Source of the DNA: Pseudomonas mangrovi | GTDB taxonomy: Bacteria > Pseudomonadota > Gammaproteobacteria > Pseudomonadales > Pseudomonadaceae | Reading direction: 5' to 3' | Length of the DNA stretch: 64,000 nucleotides | Assembly: GCF_003052585.1 (NCBI RefSeq) | Contig: NZ_QASN01000002.1 | Location: forward strand, 460,931 to 524,930 | Shown: in pieces, positions 28,194 to 37,380 of the stretch | Position numbering within the stretch: the first letter of the stretch is position 1 | How the letters are laid out: each line of letters begins with the position of its first letter | The notes under the pieces: generated by a model | Seen by the model: the letters and a program-made list of their open reading frames with translations, nothing else | What the model was told of the DNA's origin: nothing | Database searches by the model: none | Program-made: the position numbers and the translations under genes

Positions 28194-29588
28194 CTACAAC
28201 CGGCGCACCCAGAACAGCTCATGTCGGCGCACCGCCTTGCGGAAGAACTCGTCCTCGCCGGTCGCCGGCCAACTGCGCCCGGCGAGCAGCCGCTGGATCA
28301 CTCGACGCAGGCGCGCCTTGGTCTGCAGCGGACCCTGCAGATCGTGTTGCATCACCAGTGCCATGGCCTTGTCCTGCTGCGCGGCCTCATCCAGGACCGG
28401 ACTCCACAGCTGGTCGGCCGGCAAGGGCTCGATCGCCGGCGGCAGGGCCACTCCACCGCCCGCCGGCCCCATCGGCCAGCGGTCGTTGTCAGCCAGGTGG
28501 TTGGCATACAGCAGCAGGGTCTGCGGCTGCCAGCTGCTGAGCTCGATGGCCTCCAACAGCGCCTCGGTGCCGGCGACATGATCGGCATGCGGATCGAGCT
28601 GCGGATGTGGGGTCACCACTACCTCGGGGCGGAAATGGTCGAGCAGCGCGGCAAGATCAGCAACCAGATTGCTCCAGCTCGGCACCCCATCGACATCGCC
28701 GGGCAACAGTAGCGGGTTGTGCCGGCGCACCGTGCGAACGTCACTTTCGCCGGACTCGCGGGAGGCAATCCCCCGCTCTGGTTCGTCACGCATCGCCGGC
28801 AGTTGCAGGCAGTAATAGCCAAGTTGCACGCAGCGCGACTGCGGCACGCCGCCCCAGAGCGGGGTGGAGAGACTGTCCCAGGCCCGCAAGCGGCCTTTAA
28901 GGCGCGCCGCGGCAGCGGCGTCCAGTCCCAGACGGCGGTATTTCTGCGCCTCTATCTCGCCCTGGCTGAGGGTGACTATGCTGGCCTCGCGGGCGCGGCT
29001 GTAGAGCCCGAATGCCGCCAGTTCGGCGTCATCGGCATGCGGCGCGACCACCATCAGGCGCTGCTCGGCATAGTCGGGATGAGTGAACGCCACCAGGCGT
29101 CCCTCGCCACGCAGACGGCAGAAACGCGTACGCAGGCTCAGGTCACCCAGCGCAAGCGTTTCCCCGGCACCGGAAAGGTTCAGCCAGCGCACCCCGTCGA
29201 CTCCACGCTCGAAATCCTGGCGGTCGCCACCGATCCAGACCTGCGGGTCGCGCCAGCGACCCAGCCAGTCAGCCTGCAGGTGCCATTCCAGCAACAGGGT
29301 CTGAGCCTCGCCGAGGTCGCCCTGGACCTGCAGACGCCCCTCGACGCAGTGCACCACGAGCTCACGGGTGCCCGCGGGAAAGGCATAGCGATAGTCGTCT
29401 TTCGGCGAATAGAACAGGTGGTCGGCGAACCACGCTTCGTGAGCCACCCAGCCCAGCACCAGCAGCAGAGGAACCAGCCACCCGGCGATGAACACTCCGG
29501 CCAGGCCGATCAGCAATAAGCCGAGGAGCATGGCAATCCGTTTATTGCGCCGATGCCTGCGCAGCAGCGTCTGTTTGCGTCCCTGCAT
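28194..29588 (-). CDS. dnpA: PIG-L family de-N-acetylase (DnpA-like)
   Basis: A 464-residue protein with N-terminal basic residues and two adjoining membrane helices (about 18-50), then a beta-rich region and a PIG-L/LmbE deacetylase domain from about residue 190. The zinc motif is MVVAPHADDAELAAFG (AHPDD type), with further ligands in VVTPHPQLDPHADHVAGTEA. In P. aeruginosa the orthologue (PA5002, recalled) is a de-N-acetylase linked to fluoroquinolone persistence and probably acts on LPS or another N-acetylated surface sugar. The ATG at 29588 lies 2 bp after the mig-14 stop, so it is coupled to mig-14 and msbA. Confidence 0.88.
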   Translation of the reverse strand: MQGRKQTLLRRHRRNKRIAMLLGLLLIGLAGVFIAGWLVPLLLVLGWVAHEAWFADHLFYSPKDDYRYAFPAGTRELVVHCVEGRLQVQGDLGEAQTLLLEWHLQADWLGRWRDPQVWIGGDRQDFERGVDGVRWLNLSGAGETLALGDLSLRTRFCRLRGEGRLVAFTHPDYAEQRLMVVAPHADDAELAAFGLYSRAREASIVTLSQGEIEAQKYRRLGLDAAAAARLKGRLRAWDSLSTPLWGGVPQSRCVQLGYYCLQLPAMRDEPERGIASRESGESDVRTVRRHNPLLLPGDVDGVPSWSNLVADLAALLDHFRPEVVVTPHPQLDPHADHVAGTEALLEAIELSSWQPQTLLLYANHLADNDRWPMGPAGGGVALPPAIEPLPADQLWSPVLDEAAQQDKAMALVMQHDLQGPLQTKARLRRVIQRLLAGRSWPATGEDEFFRKAVRRHELFWVRRL

Positions 29589-29590
29589 GT

Positions 29591-30487
29591 TCACACCCGA
29601 TAGCTCGGTACCCGATTGCACCAGCGCTCCTTGTATTCGCGATCGGCCCGACCGAATGAATAGCGCAGCGGCTTGTTCCTGGCTCTGGCTTCTTCCCAGG
29701 CCTGCTGGGTATTGACGAAGCTGAGCACGCTGCCGGGGCTGAACTCGCGATTCTGCGGGTCTACCCCGCCATTGATGTATTCCAGGCTGACCCAGCCCGG
29801 AGATTCGACGCGATAGAGAATCTGGATCGCCACCGGCCTGTCTTCAAGATAGATCAAGGAGCCGGTCATGAACTCGCGCAGCCGCTCGAACACCTCTTGC
29901 AGATGCCCCTCGCCGGCCGCGGCAAAACCCCAGCGACGGCGGAACAGATCGGCATAGATGCCTGCCTGTTCGGCGGCGCTGAGCTCCAGCATCGGCCGGA
30001 TCACGCCACCGGCCTCTTCCAGCAGACGCTGCTCGCGACGCTGGTTGTAACGAAACTTCTTGCTGTACTGCTCCGGCTCCCGAGCCAGTGCCAGCCCCTC
30101 CGGCTGCTCCCGCAGGCCTTGCACCTGCGCAACGTTCAACCCGGAGACGTAGCGCGCGCGATGGCGCAGACGAACCCTCGCGTCGGCAGCCAGCGGCAGA
30201 ATGATCTCGGCGTTGCCCAGATCGAAGAGTCCGCGCTTGCCGGTGCTCTTCAGTACCTCCTTGGCCAGCGCCAGATGGCGCCCCCAGGTGGCGATGGCGC
30301 CGCGCAGCTCGCCCTGCTCGATCCAGCCCAGGTAGCGCACCGGAATGTTCGCCAGCGCGGCGAGGCGCTCGACGACCTGCGGATGAGTCGCCACGCTGCC
30401 ACCGAAGCGCTGCCAGGCGTCGGCATAGGTCGCCGCGTCGATCTGCGTCCAGCCCCGCTCGCGCCAGCTGCGCAGCCAGCCCAGCAT
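29591..30487 (-). CDS. mig-14: Mig-14 family protein (GNAT-like)
   Basis: A 298-residue protein of the Mig-14 family, which in Salmonella and P. aeruginosa contributes to resistance to antimicrobial peptides and sits at the inner membrane. The C-terminal half resembles the FemAB/GNAT acetyltransferase fold (PVAIQILYRVESPGWVSLEY, GGVDPQNREFSPGSVLSFVN). The ATG overlaps the msbA stop in a TGATG arrangement, and dnpA follows 2 bp later, giving a tight msbA-mig-14-dnpA operon; all three concern lipid A/LPS and envelope defence. The exact acyl or aminoacyl donor is not known. Confidence 0.87.
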   Translation of the reverse strand: MLGWLRSWRERGWTQIDAATYADAWQRFGGSVATHPQVVERLAALANIPVRYLGWIEQGELRGAIATWGRHLALAKEVLKSTGKRGLFDLGNAEIILPLAADARVRLRHRARYVSGLNVAQVQGLREQPEGLALAREPEQYSKKFRYNQRREQRLLEEAGGVIRPMLELSAAEQAGIYADLFRRRWGFAAAGEGHLQEVFERLREFMTGSLIYLEDRPVAIQILYRVESPGWVSLEYINGGVDPQNREFSPGSVLSFVNTQQAWEEARARNKPLRYSFGRADREYKERWCNRVPSYRV

Positions 30488-32316
30488 CAGGGCTGGACCT
30501 CGTCGATGGGTGCATCGTCCTCGAACTGGTGGGCGTGCAGGCGCGAGTAGTAGCCGTTCAGTGCCAGCAGCTCGGCGTGCCGGCCGCGCTCGACGATCCG
30601 CCCCTGGTCCATCACCAGGATCAGGTCGGCCTTCTCGATGGTACTCAGGCGGTGGGCGATGACCAGGGTGGTACGCCCCTCCATGACGTGATCCAGCGCG
30701 CCCTGGATGTGCCGCTCGGACTCGGTGTCCAGCGCCGAGGTGGCCTCGTCGAGGATCAGCAGCGGCGCGTTCTTCAGCAACGCGCGGGCAATCGCCAGGC
30801 GCTGGCGCTGGCCGCCGGAAAGCAGCACGCCGTTCTCGCCGACCAGGGTCTGGTAACCCTCTGGCATCTTCTGGATGAACTCGTCGGCATAGGCCGACTC
30901 CGCTGCCGCGCGGATGTCTTCCAGCGGTGCGCCGGCCAGGTCGCCGTAGGCGATGTTGGCAGCCACCGTGTCGTTGAACAGGGTGACCTGCTGGGTAACC
31001 AGGGCGATATGCCGACGCAGGTTGCGCAGACGGTAGTCCTGCACCTCCGCGCCATCGAGCAGGATCTGCCCCTCGCTGTGCTGGTAGAAGCGCGGGATCA
31101 GCCCGGCCAGGGTCGACTTGCCGCTGCCGGAACGGCCGACCAGAGCGACCATCTGACCCGGCTCGACGGAAAAGTCGATGCCGTCGAGCACCTGCTTGTC
31201 GGTCCCCGGGTAACGGAACGAGAGGTTGCGCACCTCCAGCCGCCCCTCCACCTTGTCGCGCTCGAGGGTTCCGCCGTCGATCTCCACCGGTTCGTCGAGC
31301 TGCTCGAAGATGCTCTCGGCACCGGCGACACCCTTCTGCACGGTGGAGCTGACTTCGGACAGCTGGCGAATCGGCTTGGGCAGCATGCCGGCCAGGGTGA
31401 TGTAGGCGATCAGGTCGCCCGCCGAAGCATCGCCGCGCATCAGCAGGACCAGGAACATCAGCACCGCCATGGCGCTGAAGATCACGATCTGCAGCATCGG
31501 CGTATAGACCGCCGCAGTCTTGGTCATGCGCAGCTGCTTCTCGGTGTTGCCTGCACTGGACTCGAGAAAGCGCTGCTGTTCGTAGGCCTCGCCGCCGAAG
31601 CTGCGCACCACTCGATAGCCCTGGATGGTTTCCGAGGCTACGTGGGTGACGTCGCCCATCGCGACCTGGATCTTCTTGCTCTGCTTGCGGAATTTCTTGC
31701 TCGCGCTGGTCACCATCAGGCCGATCACGGGCAGGATCGCCACCATCACCAGGGTCAGTTTCCAGTTCATCCACAGCAGGGTGGCGAACAAAAAGATCAC
31801 CGTCATGCCTTCACGGATCACCACCTTGATCGCATCGGTGGCGGCGCCGGTGACCATGGTCACGTTGAAGGTAATGCGCGAGATCAGATGCCCGGAGTTG
31901 TGCTTGTCGAAGTAGCCGTTGGGCAAAACCAGCAGGTTGTTGAACAGCGCCACGCGCAGATCGTGCACCAGGCCCAGGGAAACCCGTGCGAGAAAGTAGT
32001 TGCCGAGGAAGGAGCCGACACCCTGCCAGACGGCGATCACCACGATCAGCAGCGGCACCGCCTGCAACAGGCGCAGCTCGGCCAGCCAGGGGGCATGCTC
32101 GACGACCCAGGCCGCCTCGCCGAACAGACTGGCATTCGGGTCGGACAGACCATCGACGAAGAACTTGAGGATGTAGCCAAGCATCGGCTGCGTCGACGAG
32201 AAGATCGCAAACCCCAGGATGCTGATGGCAAAGAGGCCGACATAGGGCTTCACGTAGCTCAGCAGACGCAGGTACACCGCAACGCTCGACGCAGGCTTCT
32301 TTTCTGTACCGCTCAT
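30487..32316 (-). CDS. msbA: Lipid A-core flippase MsbA
   Basis: ABC exporter half-transporter that flips lipid A-core across the inner membrane; it works as a homodimer. It is 609 residues. Six membrane helices lie in about residues 20-330. The nucleotide-binding domain has Walker A GRSGSGKST, the signature LSGGQRQRLAIARALL and Walker B APLLILDEATSALD, followed by the H-loop VIAHRLSTIEKAD. Start 32316 (MSGTEKKPASS) is supported by the following PYVGLF helix; the frame upstream is not. It heads the msbA-mig-14-dnpA unit and is divergent from a kinase-like gene. Confidence 0.96.
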   Translation of the reverse strand: MSGTEKKPASSVAVYLRLLSYVKPYVGLFAISILGFAIFSSTQPMLGYILKFFVDGLSDPNASLFGEAAWVVEHAPWLAELRLLQAVPLLIVVIAVWQGVGSFLGNYFLARVSLGLVHDLRVALFNNLLVLPNGYFDKHNSGHLISRITFNVTMVTGAATDAIKVVIREGMTVIFLFATLLWMNWKLTLVMVAILPVIGLMVTSASKKFRKQSKKIQVAMGDVTHVASETIQGYRVVRSFGGEAYEQQRFLESSAGNTEKQLRMTKTAAVYTPMLQIVIFSAMAVLMFLVLLMRGDASAGDLIAYITLAGMLPKPIRQLSEVSSTVQKGVAGAESIFEQLDEPVEIDGGTLERDKVEGRLEVRNLSFRYPGTDKQVLDGIDFSVEPGQMVALVGRSGSGKSTLAGLIPRFYQHSEGQILLDGAEVQDYRLRNLRRHIALVTQQVTLFNDTVAANIAYGDLAGAPLEDIRAAAESAYADEFIQKMPEGYQTLVGENGVLLSGGQRQRLAIARALLKNAPLLILDEATSALDTESERHIQGALDHVMEGRTTLVIAHRLSTIEKADLILVMDQGRIVERGRHAELLALNGYYSRLHAHQFEDDAPIDEVQP

Positions 32317-32458
32317 GGATGAACCCAGGCTCGAAAAAGGCGCGGATTGTAGCACGCTGCCCGCACCGCAACGGCGCGCTGCGAGGGCCGACGCGCGAGG
32401 GCGCGGCGTTTTCCGTGGGGCCTGCTAAGATGGCGCCCCCGCTCGATCGAGACGCTCC

Positions 32459-33091
32459 ATGCAGCCGCTTTCCCCGGACCGTTACCGACACCTTCGCGAA
32501 GGCGCCCAGGTCATAGAGGCCGACAGTCACGGCGAGAAGGTCCTGCGCCTGGCCGACGGCAACTACATCAAGCTGTTTCGCCGCAAACGCCTGATCTCCT
32601 CGGCGCTGTTCTGGCCCTACGCACAGCGCTTCGCCGACAACGCCAGGCGCCTGGAGCAGCTCGGTGTTCCCTGCCCCAGGATCATCGCGGTGTACCGCAT
32701 GGCAGCGCTGCAGCGCGATCTGGTGTACTACAAGCCGCTACCCGGCCTGACCCTGCGCCAGCTGCGCGATGGCCAGGGCGAGGCGCCGGCCGATCTGCTC
32801 GAGCAACTGGCGCGCTTCATCGCCGAGTTGCATAAGGCCGGCGTGTACTTCCGCTCGCTGCACCTGGGCAACGTGGTACTGACCCCCCAGGGCAAACTGG
32901 GACTGATCGACATTGCCGACCTGAGTATCCAGCGCTGGCCGCTGCTGGGTAGCCAGCGCCTGCGCAACTTCCGTCACATGCTGCGCGATGCGCGCGACCT
33001 CGCCTGGCTGCGCAGCGACGGCGACAGCCGCTTCGCCAATACCTATCGCGCCGCCAGCGGCCGCCAGTTCCGCCTGCCCGGCCTGGAATGA
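32459..33091 (+). CDS. Kinase-fold LPS/toluene-tolerance-type protein
   Basis: A 210-residue cytoplasmic protein with a reduced kinase fold. It has KVLRLADGNYIKLFRRKR with the ATP-site lysine, VYYKPLPGLTLRQLRDG as the hinge, and RSLHLGNVVLTPQGKLGLIDIADL as the catalytic loop and metal-site aspartate; the usual HxD is changed to SLHLGN. It corresponds by position to PA4998 next to msbA in PAO1 (recalled). It ends at a strong bidirectional hairpin. It probably phosphorylates a core sugar, but activity cannot be judged from sequence. Confidence 0.85.
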   Translation: MQPLSPDRYRHLREGAQVIEADSHGEKVLRLADGNYIKLFRRKRLISSALFWPYAQRFADNARRLEQLGVPCPRIIAVYRMAALQRDLVYYKPLPGLTLRQLRDGQGEAPADLLEQLARFIAELHKAGVYFRSLHLGNVVLTPQGKLGLIDIADLSIQRWPLLGSQRLRNFRHMLRDARDLAWLRSDGDSRFANTYRAASGRQFRLPGLE

Positions 33092-33105
33092 CCGTGAAAA
33101 CGCGA

Positions 33106-33125
33106 ACGGGCCCCGCAGGGCCCGT
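33106..33125. terminator. Bidirectional terminator hairpin
   Basis: ACGGGCCC (33106-33113), loop CGCA, GGGCCCGT (33118-33125): a perfect 8-bp stem between two converging genes, with CCTTC after it on the plus strand and TCGCGTTTTC after it on the minus strand. Confidence 0.7.
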
Positions 33126-33143
33126 CCTTCGCCGCGGTCCGAG

Positions 33144-34589
33144 CTAGCGCCCGATCACCAGCACCGCATCGTCCTTGCGGTTGGCAAAGCGCGCCAGCAC
33201 GCGCCGGTCGTGCTGCTCCAGCCATTCCAGCAGCCAGGGCTCGTCGCCGTCCGCCTCGATCAGCAGGTAGTCGAAGGCATCCGGCTGCTCAAGCGCCTGC
33301 TGCAGGCTCGGACCAAGCGCCCGATAGCCGAATCCGGCGTAATAACCGATTCGGGGGTCGTCGTAATAGATCCGCGCTGAGGGCGCGACGTACTGGGACA
33401 TCCATTGCCCTGCGTCGACATAATGGGTTTTCCTGGCGCTCAGCGAGATGACGTTGTCGAACATCTGCAATACGAGCAATACCGCCAGCACCTTGCCCAG
33501 ACGCGGGAAGCGCCCGACGAAGTCGATCATCGCAAAGGCCAATAGCGGCAGCAGCAGCAGGTTCAGGTAGCTGACATAGCGCGAGTTGACGAAGCCCTGC
33601 TGCAGGAAGAACACCACCAGGACCGCCAGATAGATCAGCGCAGCCCAGGCAAACAGTCGGTACTCACGCCAGAAGCGCGCTAGCGCACCCCAGGCGTGGC
33701 GCTGCAGGAACACCAGCGCCAACGGCCCGCACAGCTTGATGAATGTCAGCAGCACGGCCAGCAATATCACGCCCAGCAACAGGGGGCCGGCCTCATCATC
33801 CATGTACTGGGCGAATACTCCCTGCGCTAGCGCATCTGCCTTGCCCTGGAAGGCCATCCGCACAGCGCTTGGATCGAGCATCTGCAGGTAGTACTCGACG
33901 CGACCCTGCGAGAATTCGCCAGCTACCCCCAGCGCCAGCACGGCAAACAGAAGCGCGACCAACGGCAACAGAGCCAGCTGCAGCAGACGCAGCATCCCCG
34001 CGCGACTGAACAAATCCGGCAGGCGCCAGACCGCCAGGGCGCCAAGCAGCATCAGCGCCTCGAGGCGGAACAGTGCCGCACCCAGGATCGCCAGATGGAT
34101 GCCGGCAGCAAGCCACCAGCCACCCCGCCGATCCCACGCGAGGGCAAGCCACAATGCAAGCGCGGAAAAAAACCAGAATCCCTGCTCGCGCAGAATATCG
34201 TTGCGGAAGGCATTCATCGCGGGCACTGCCAGCACCAGCAACAAGAGCCACCAGCGCCGCTCAGGCATCGAGCGCTGCAGGCAAGCCAGCAGAAGGGCAC
34301 TGCTGCCCGCCATCAGCAGGCCGCACCAGAAATAGGCCGTAAGCTCATACGACAGCCCAAGCAGGCTATGGGTCCAAGCCAGGAGGATGGGAAACCACGG
34401 CCAGTTGAAGAACTGGATGGCGGTCTTGGCCCCCTCGGCATCGACTCGCTGGGCGATGTCTATATAGAAAGCAGCGTCCTTGCCAATGGTCGCTTCTCCC
34501 GATACCGCAATAATCGACAGTAGCAGGCTGCCAAAGAATGCCAGCCACACCGGGGAAACCCGCTCCAGCCGAGAAAAAATCGTTTGCAT
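33144..34589 (-). CDS. Polytopic GT-C (PMT/ArnT-like) glycosyltransferase candidate
   Basis: An integral membrane protein of 481 residues with about 11-12 helices and a C-terminal periplasmic part of about 90 residues (ARIYYDDPRIGYYAGFGYRA). The first periplasmic loop TIGKDAAFYIDIAQRVDAEG, followed by FFNWPWFPILLAW, has the layout of GT39/PMT-type enzymes, where an acidic residue in this loop binds the lipid-linked donor. It is not a recognisable WaaL ligase. It stands in the LPS core locus just after the GT2 gene with a 36-bp gap, so transfer of a sugar to core or lipid A in the periplasm is plausible. Confidence 0.75.
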   Translation of the reverse strand: MQTIFSRLERVSPVWLAFFGSLLLSIIAVSGEATIGKDAAFYIDIAQRVDAEGAKTAIQFFNWPWFPILLAWTHSLLGLSYELTAYFWCGLLMAGSSALLLACLQRSMPERRWWLLLLVLAVPAMNAFRNDILREQGFWFFSALALWLALAWDRRGGWWLAAGIHLAILGAALFRLEALMLLGALAVWRLPDLFSRAGMLRLLQLALLPLVALLFAVLALGVAGEFSQGRVEYYLQMLDPSAVRMAFQGKADALAQGVFAQYMDDEAGPLLLGVILLAVLLTFIKLCGPLALVFLQRHAWGALARFWREYRLFAWAALIYLAVLVVFFLQQGFVNSRYVSYLNLLLLPLLAFAMIDFVGRFPRLGKVLAVLLVLQMFDNVISLSARKTHYVDAGQWMSQYVAPSARIYYDDPRIGYYAGFGYRALGPSLQQALEQPDAFDYLLIEADGDEPWLLEWLEQHDRRVLARFANRKDDAVLVIGR

Positions 34590-34625
34590 GAATGTAGTCC
34601 TGGATAAATCAACGACAGTCGCGAG

Positions 34626-35534
34626 CTACGACTTCCCGAGCAGACGCAACGCCTTGCGCGCGTAGGTCCAGCGCAGGGATTGCAGCGGACTGAGACTCAG
34701 CGCATGCCGATAGAAACGCCGCGCCAACGACCAGTCACCCGCCAGCCAGGCGGCGCGAAACAACGACAGATAACGCTGTGCTTCGTAGCGCCGGCGCAGC
34801 GGCGCGCACTGGGCCGGCAGACTGGCAAAAACCTCGTCGATCAGCAGCCGGGCGAAGTGCTCCTCGCCATCGCGCTGATGACGCTGGCTGTCGGCGTGCT
34901 TGTGGATCTTCGCCAGCGGCGTGTCCAGCGTCACCACCGGCGCACTGACCAGCAGGTGCACGAACACCGGGATGTCCTCGCCCGTGCGCAACGTCTCCGG
35001 GTAAGGCCGCTTCAGCAGCAGATCGCGACGGAACAGCGAACAGCAGTGCGAGATCGAGATGCGTTTTTCCAGCAGGTACTGGCGCGCCAGGCTGCAGGCA
35101 TCCGTCGACGGTACCGGCGTGGGCAGACGCAGACGCTCGCGGCCGTCCGGATGCACTGAGATCTGCGCACCGAGAAACAGGCCGGCCTGCGGATGCAGGT
35201 CGATCTGTTCGCGCAGGGCGGCGAGCGCATCGGGCAGCAACTCGTCGTCGGCATCCAGCAGCAGTGCGTAGCGACCCCGCGCCTGGCGAATGCCGTGGTT
35301 GCGCGCCGCGGCAGCGCCGGCGTTGTCCTGGCGGATCGCGCGCAGCTGCGGATGGCGCGCGACATAACCGGCGAGCACCTGCGGCGTGTCATCACGCGAG
35401 CCGTCGTCGACGACGATCAGTTCGAGGTCAGCGGCCCACTGCGCGAGCACCGAATCCAGCGCGCGCGGCAGCAGGTGGCCATAGTTGTAGGCCGGAATGA
35501 CGACGCTGATCAGCGGTGTATCAGAGTTGCTCAT
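34626..35534 (-). CDS. Family 2 glycosyltransferase
   Basis: Cytoplasmic GT-A enzyme of 302 residues. The nucleotide-sugar fold is visible: PLISVVIPAYNYGHLLPRAL, LELIVVDDGSRDDT, NAGAAAARNHGIRQARG and the DxD motif YALLLDADDELL. The C-terminal helical part carries several Arg/Leu-rich helices. The start overlaps the end of the carbamoyltransferase gene by 14 bases. By position and type it could serve the outer core, like the rhamnosyltransferase WapR of P. aeruginosa, but I cannot confirm the specificity. Confidence 0.92.
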   Translation of the reverse strand: MSNSDTPLISVVIPAYNYGHLLPRALDSVLAQWAADLELIVVDDGSRDDTPQVLAGYVARHPQLRAIRQDNAGAAAARNHGIRQARGRYALLLDADDELLPDALAALREQIDLHPQAGLFLGAQISVHPDGRERLRLPTPVPSTDACSLARQYLLEKRISISHCCSLFRRDLLLKRPYPETLRTGEDIPVFVHLLVSAPVVTLDTPLAKIHKHADSQRHQRDGEEHFARLLIDEVFASLPAQCAPLRRRYEAQRYLSLFRAAWLAGDWSLARRFYRHALSLSPLQSLRWTYARKALRLLGKS

Positions 35535-37275
35535 ACCAATCCTTGCCGTCCTTGACGACGAGGATGTCCTGCATGATCAGGTACTGCAGATCGGAGCCGT
35601 AGAACATGTTCAGCGCATCGGTCGGCGAGCAGATCATCGGCTCGCCGCGGCGGTTCAGCGAGGTGTTCAGCGATACGCCGTTGCCGGTGAGTTTCTCCAG
35701 CTCCAGCATCAGGTCGTACCAGCGCGGGTTGTACTCGCGCTCGAGCACCTGGGCGCGCGAGGTGCCGTCCTCGTGCACCACTTCGCTGACGCGGGTCTTC
35801 CACTCCTCGTTGACCTCGAAGGTGAAGGTCATGAACGGGCTCGGGTGATCGACCTTGAGCATCTGCGCCGCCACGGTGTCGAGCATCGACGGGCAGAAGG
35901 GCCTCCAGCGCTCGCGGAACTTGATCTGCTCGTTGATCCGGTCGGCAACACCGGGAATGCTCGGGCAGCCGATGATCGAACGTCCGCCCAGGGCGCGCGG
36001 ACCGAACTCCATGCGGCCCTGGAACCAGGCCACCGGGTTGCCGTCGACCATGATCTTGGCGATCCGCTGTTCGACATTGTCGATCTGCCTGAATACAGGC
36101 GCGTTCGGGTGGCGCGCGCAGGCGGCGATGACGTCCTCGTTGCTGTAGGCCGGGCCGAGGTAGACGTGCTCCATCTTCTCCACCGGCACGCCACGGGCAA
36201 CCGAGACGTAGGCGGCGGCGCCGACTGCGGTGCCGGCGTCACCGGAAGCCGGCTGGACGAACAGCTCCTTCACATCATCGCGGGCGATGATCTTCTGGTT
36301 CAGCTTGACGTTCAGCGCGCAGCCGCCGGCGAAGGCGATCTTGCCGGTTTCCTTGAGGATGTCGCCCAGGTAGTGCTCCATCATCTGCAGCGCCAGCTTC
36401 TCGAACAGCGCCTGCATGGCCGCGGCATAGTGGATGTAGGGGTCGTCGGCGATGTCACCTTCGCGCTTGGGTCCCAGCCACTCGATCAGCTTGGGCGAGA
36501 AGTAGTAGCCCTTGCCCTTCTCCTTGTAGCGGCGGAAGCCGATGACGTTGGCGTACTCGGTGTTGATGATCAGCTCGCCGTTCTCGAACCTGGCCAGGCG
36601 CGAAAAGTCGTACTTGGCCGCGTCGCCATAGGGCGCCATGCCCATCACCTTGAACTCGCCGTCGAGCATCTCGAAGCCCAGGTACTCGGTGATCGCGCCA
36701 TACAGGCCGCCGAGCGAATCCGGGTCGTAGAACTCCTTGATCTTGTGGATCTTGCCGTTCTCGCCATAACCGAAGAAGGTGGTGGCGTACTCGCCCTTGC
36801 CGTCGATGCCGAGGATCGCGGTCTTCTCCTTGAAGCCCGAGCAGTGGTAGGCGCTGGAGGCATGCGCCAGGTGGTGCTCGACCGGCTCGATCTTGATCTT
36901 CTTCAGGTCGAAGCCGAGCTGCTGCAGGCACCACTCGATGCGCTTCTTGTAGCGGTGGTAGCGGCGATTGCCCATCAGGATGGCGTCGAGCGCGCGGTCC
37001 GGGGCGTACCAGTAGCGCTTGGCATACTGCCAGCGGGCCTTCTCGAAGATGCTGATCGGCGCGAAGGGAATCGCCACCACGTCGACGTCGGACGGCTTGA
37101 TCCCGGCCTGCTCCAGGCAGAACTTGGCCGACTCGTAGGGCATGCGGTTCTTCGCATGCTTGTCGCGCACGAAGCGCTCCTCTTCCACGGCAGCGATCAG
37201 CTTGCCGTCGATGTAGAGAGCCGCGGACGGATCATGGCTGAGGGCGCCGGAAAGGCCGAGTACGGTCAGTGCCAC
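35521..37275 (-). CDS. Carbamoyltransferase (NodU/CmcH family) of the LPS core locus
   Basis: Transfers a carbamoyl group from carbamoyl phosphate, via carbamoyl-AMP, to a sugar hydroxyl; in P. aeruginosa a core heptose is 7-O-carbamoylated, and the enzyme of this locus (PA5005, called WapO as I recall) is the counterpart. It is 584 residues. The N-terminal Kae1-like domain has VLGLSGALSHDPSAALY, metal-binding HHLAHASSAYHCSGF and MGMAPYGD; the C-terminal YrdC-like domain has QPASGDAGTAVGAAAYVS and GRMEFGPRALGGRSIIG. It overlaps the GT2 gene downstream. Confidence 0.94.
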   Translation of the reverse strand: MALTVLGLSGALSHDPSAALYIDGKLIAAVEEERFVRDKHAKNRMPYESAKFCLEQAGIKPSDVDVVAIPFAPISIFEKARWQYAKRYWYAPDRALDAILMGNRRYHRYKKRIEWCLQQLGFDLKKIKIEPVEHHLAHASSAYHCSGFKEKTAILGIDGKGEYATTFFGYGENGKIHKIKEFYDPDSLGGLYGAITEYLGFEMLDGEFKVMGMAPYGDAAKYDFSRLARFENGELIINTEYANVIGFRRYKEKGKGYYFSPKLIEWLGPKREGDIADDPYIHYAAAMQALFEKLALQMMEHYLGDILKETGKIAFAGGCALNVKLNQKIIARDDVKELFVQPASGDAGTAVGAAAYVSVARGVPVEKMEHVYLGPAYSNEDVIAACARHPNAPVFRQIDNVEQRIAKIMVDGNPVAWFQGRMEFGPRALGGRSIIGCPSIPGVADRINEQIKFRERWRPFCPSMLDTVAAQMLKVDHPSPFMTFTFEVNEEWKTRVSEVVHEDGTSRAQVLEREYNPRWYDLMLELEKLTGNGVSLNTSLNRRGEPMICSPTDALNMFYGSDLQYLIMQDILVVKDGKDWYEQL

Positions 37276-37302
37276 TGATAAAAGCCTCTTCTAGAGCAGC
37301 TT

Positions 37303-37380
37303 GACGCTTGAAGCCGAAAGCTTGAAGCGTCAGCAATCATTGTTCGGACCCCGGAGGGCCTGGTTCCAGCTTCAAGCGTC
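37303..37380. repeat. Inverted repeat overlapping the 3' end of a kinase gene
   Basis: GACGCTTGAAGC (37303-37314) and GCTTCAAGCGTC (37369-37380) are exact inverted copies. A same-direction partial copy GCTTGAAGCGTC lies in between, at 37320-37331, and GGCTTCAAGC follows at 37382-37391. The right arm contains the stop codon (37372-37374) of the tandem-kinase gene, so the repeat contributes its last codons. Confidence 0.8.

Noticed and set aside
29591..31774. Single 727-codon minus frame covering mig-14 and part of msbA
   Set aside because: Only its last 298 codons are mig-14; the rest is out of frame with msbA, whose start and motifs are clear.
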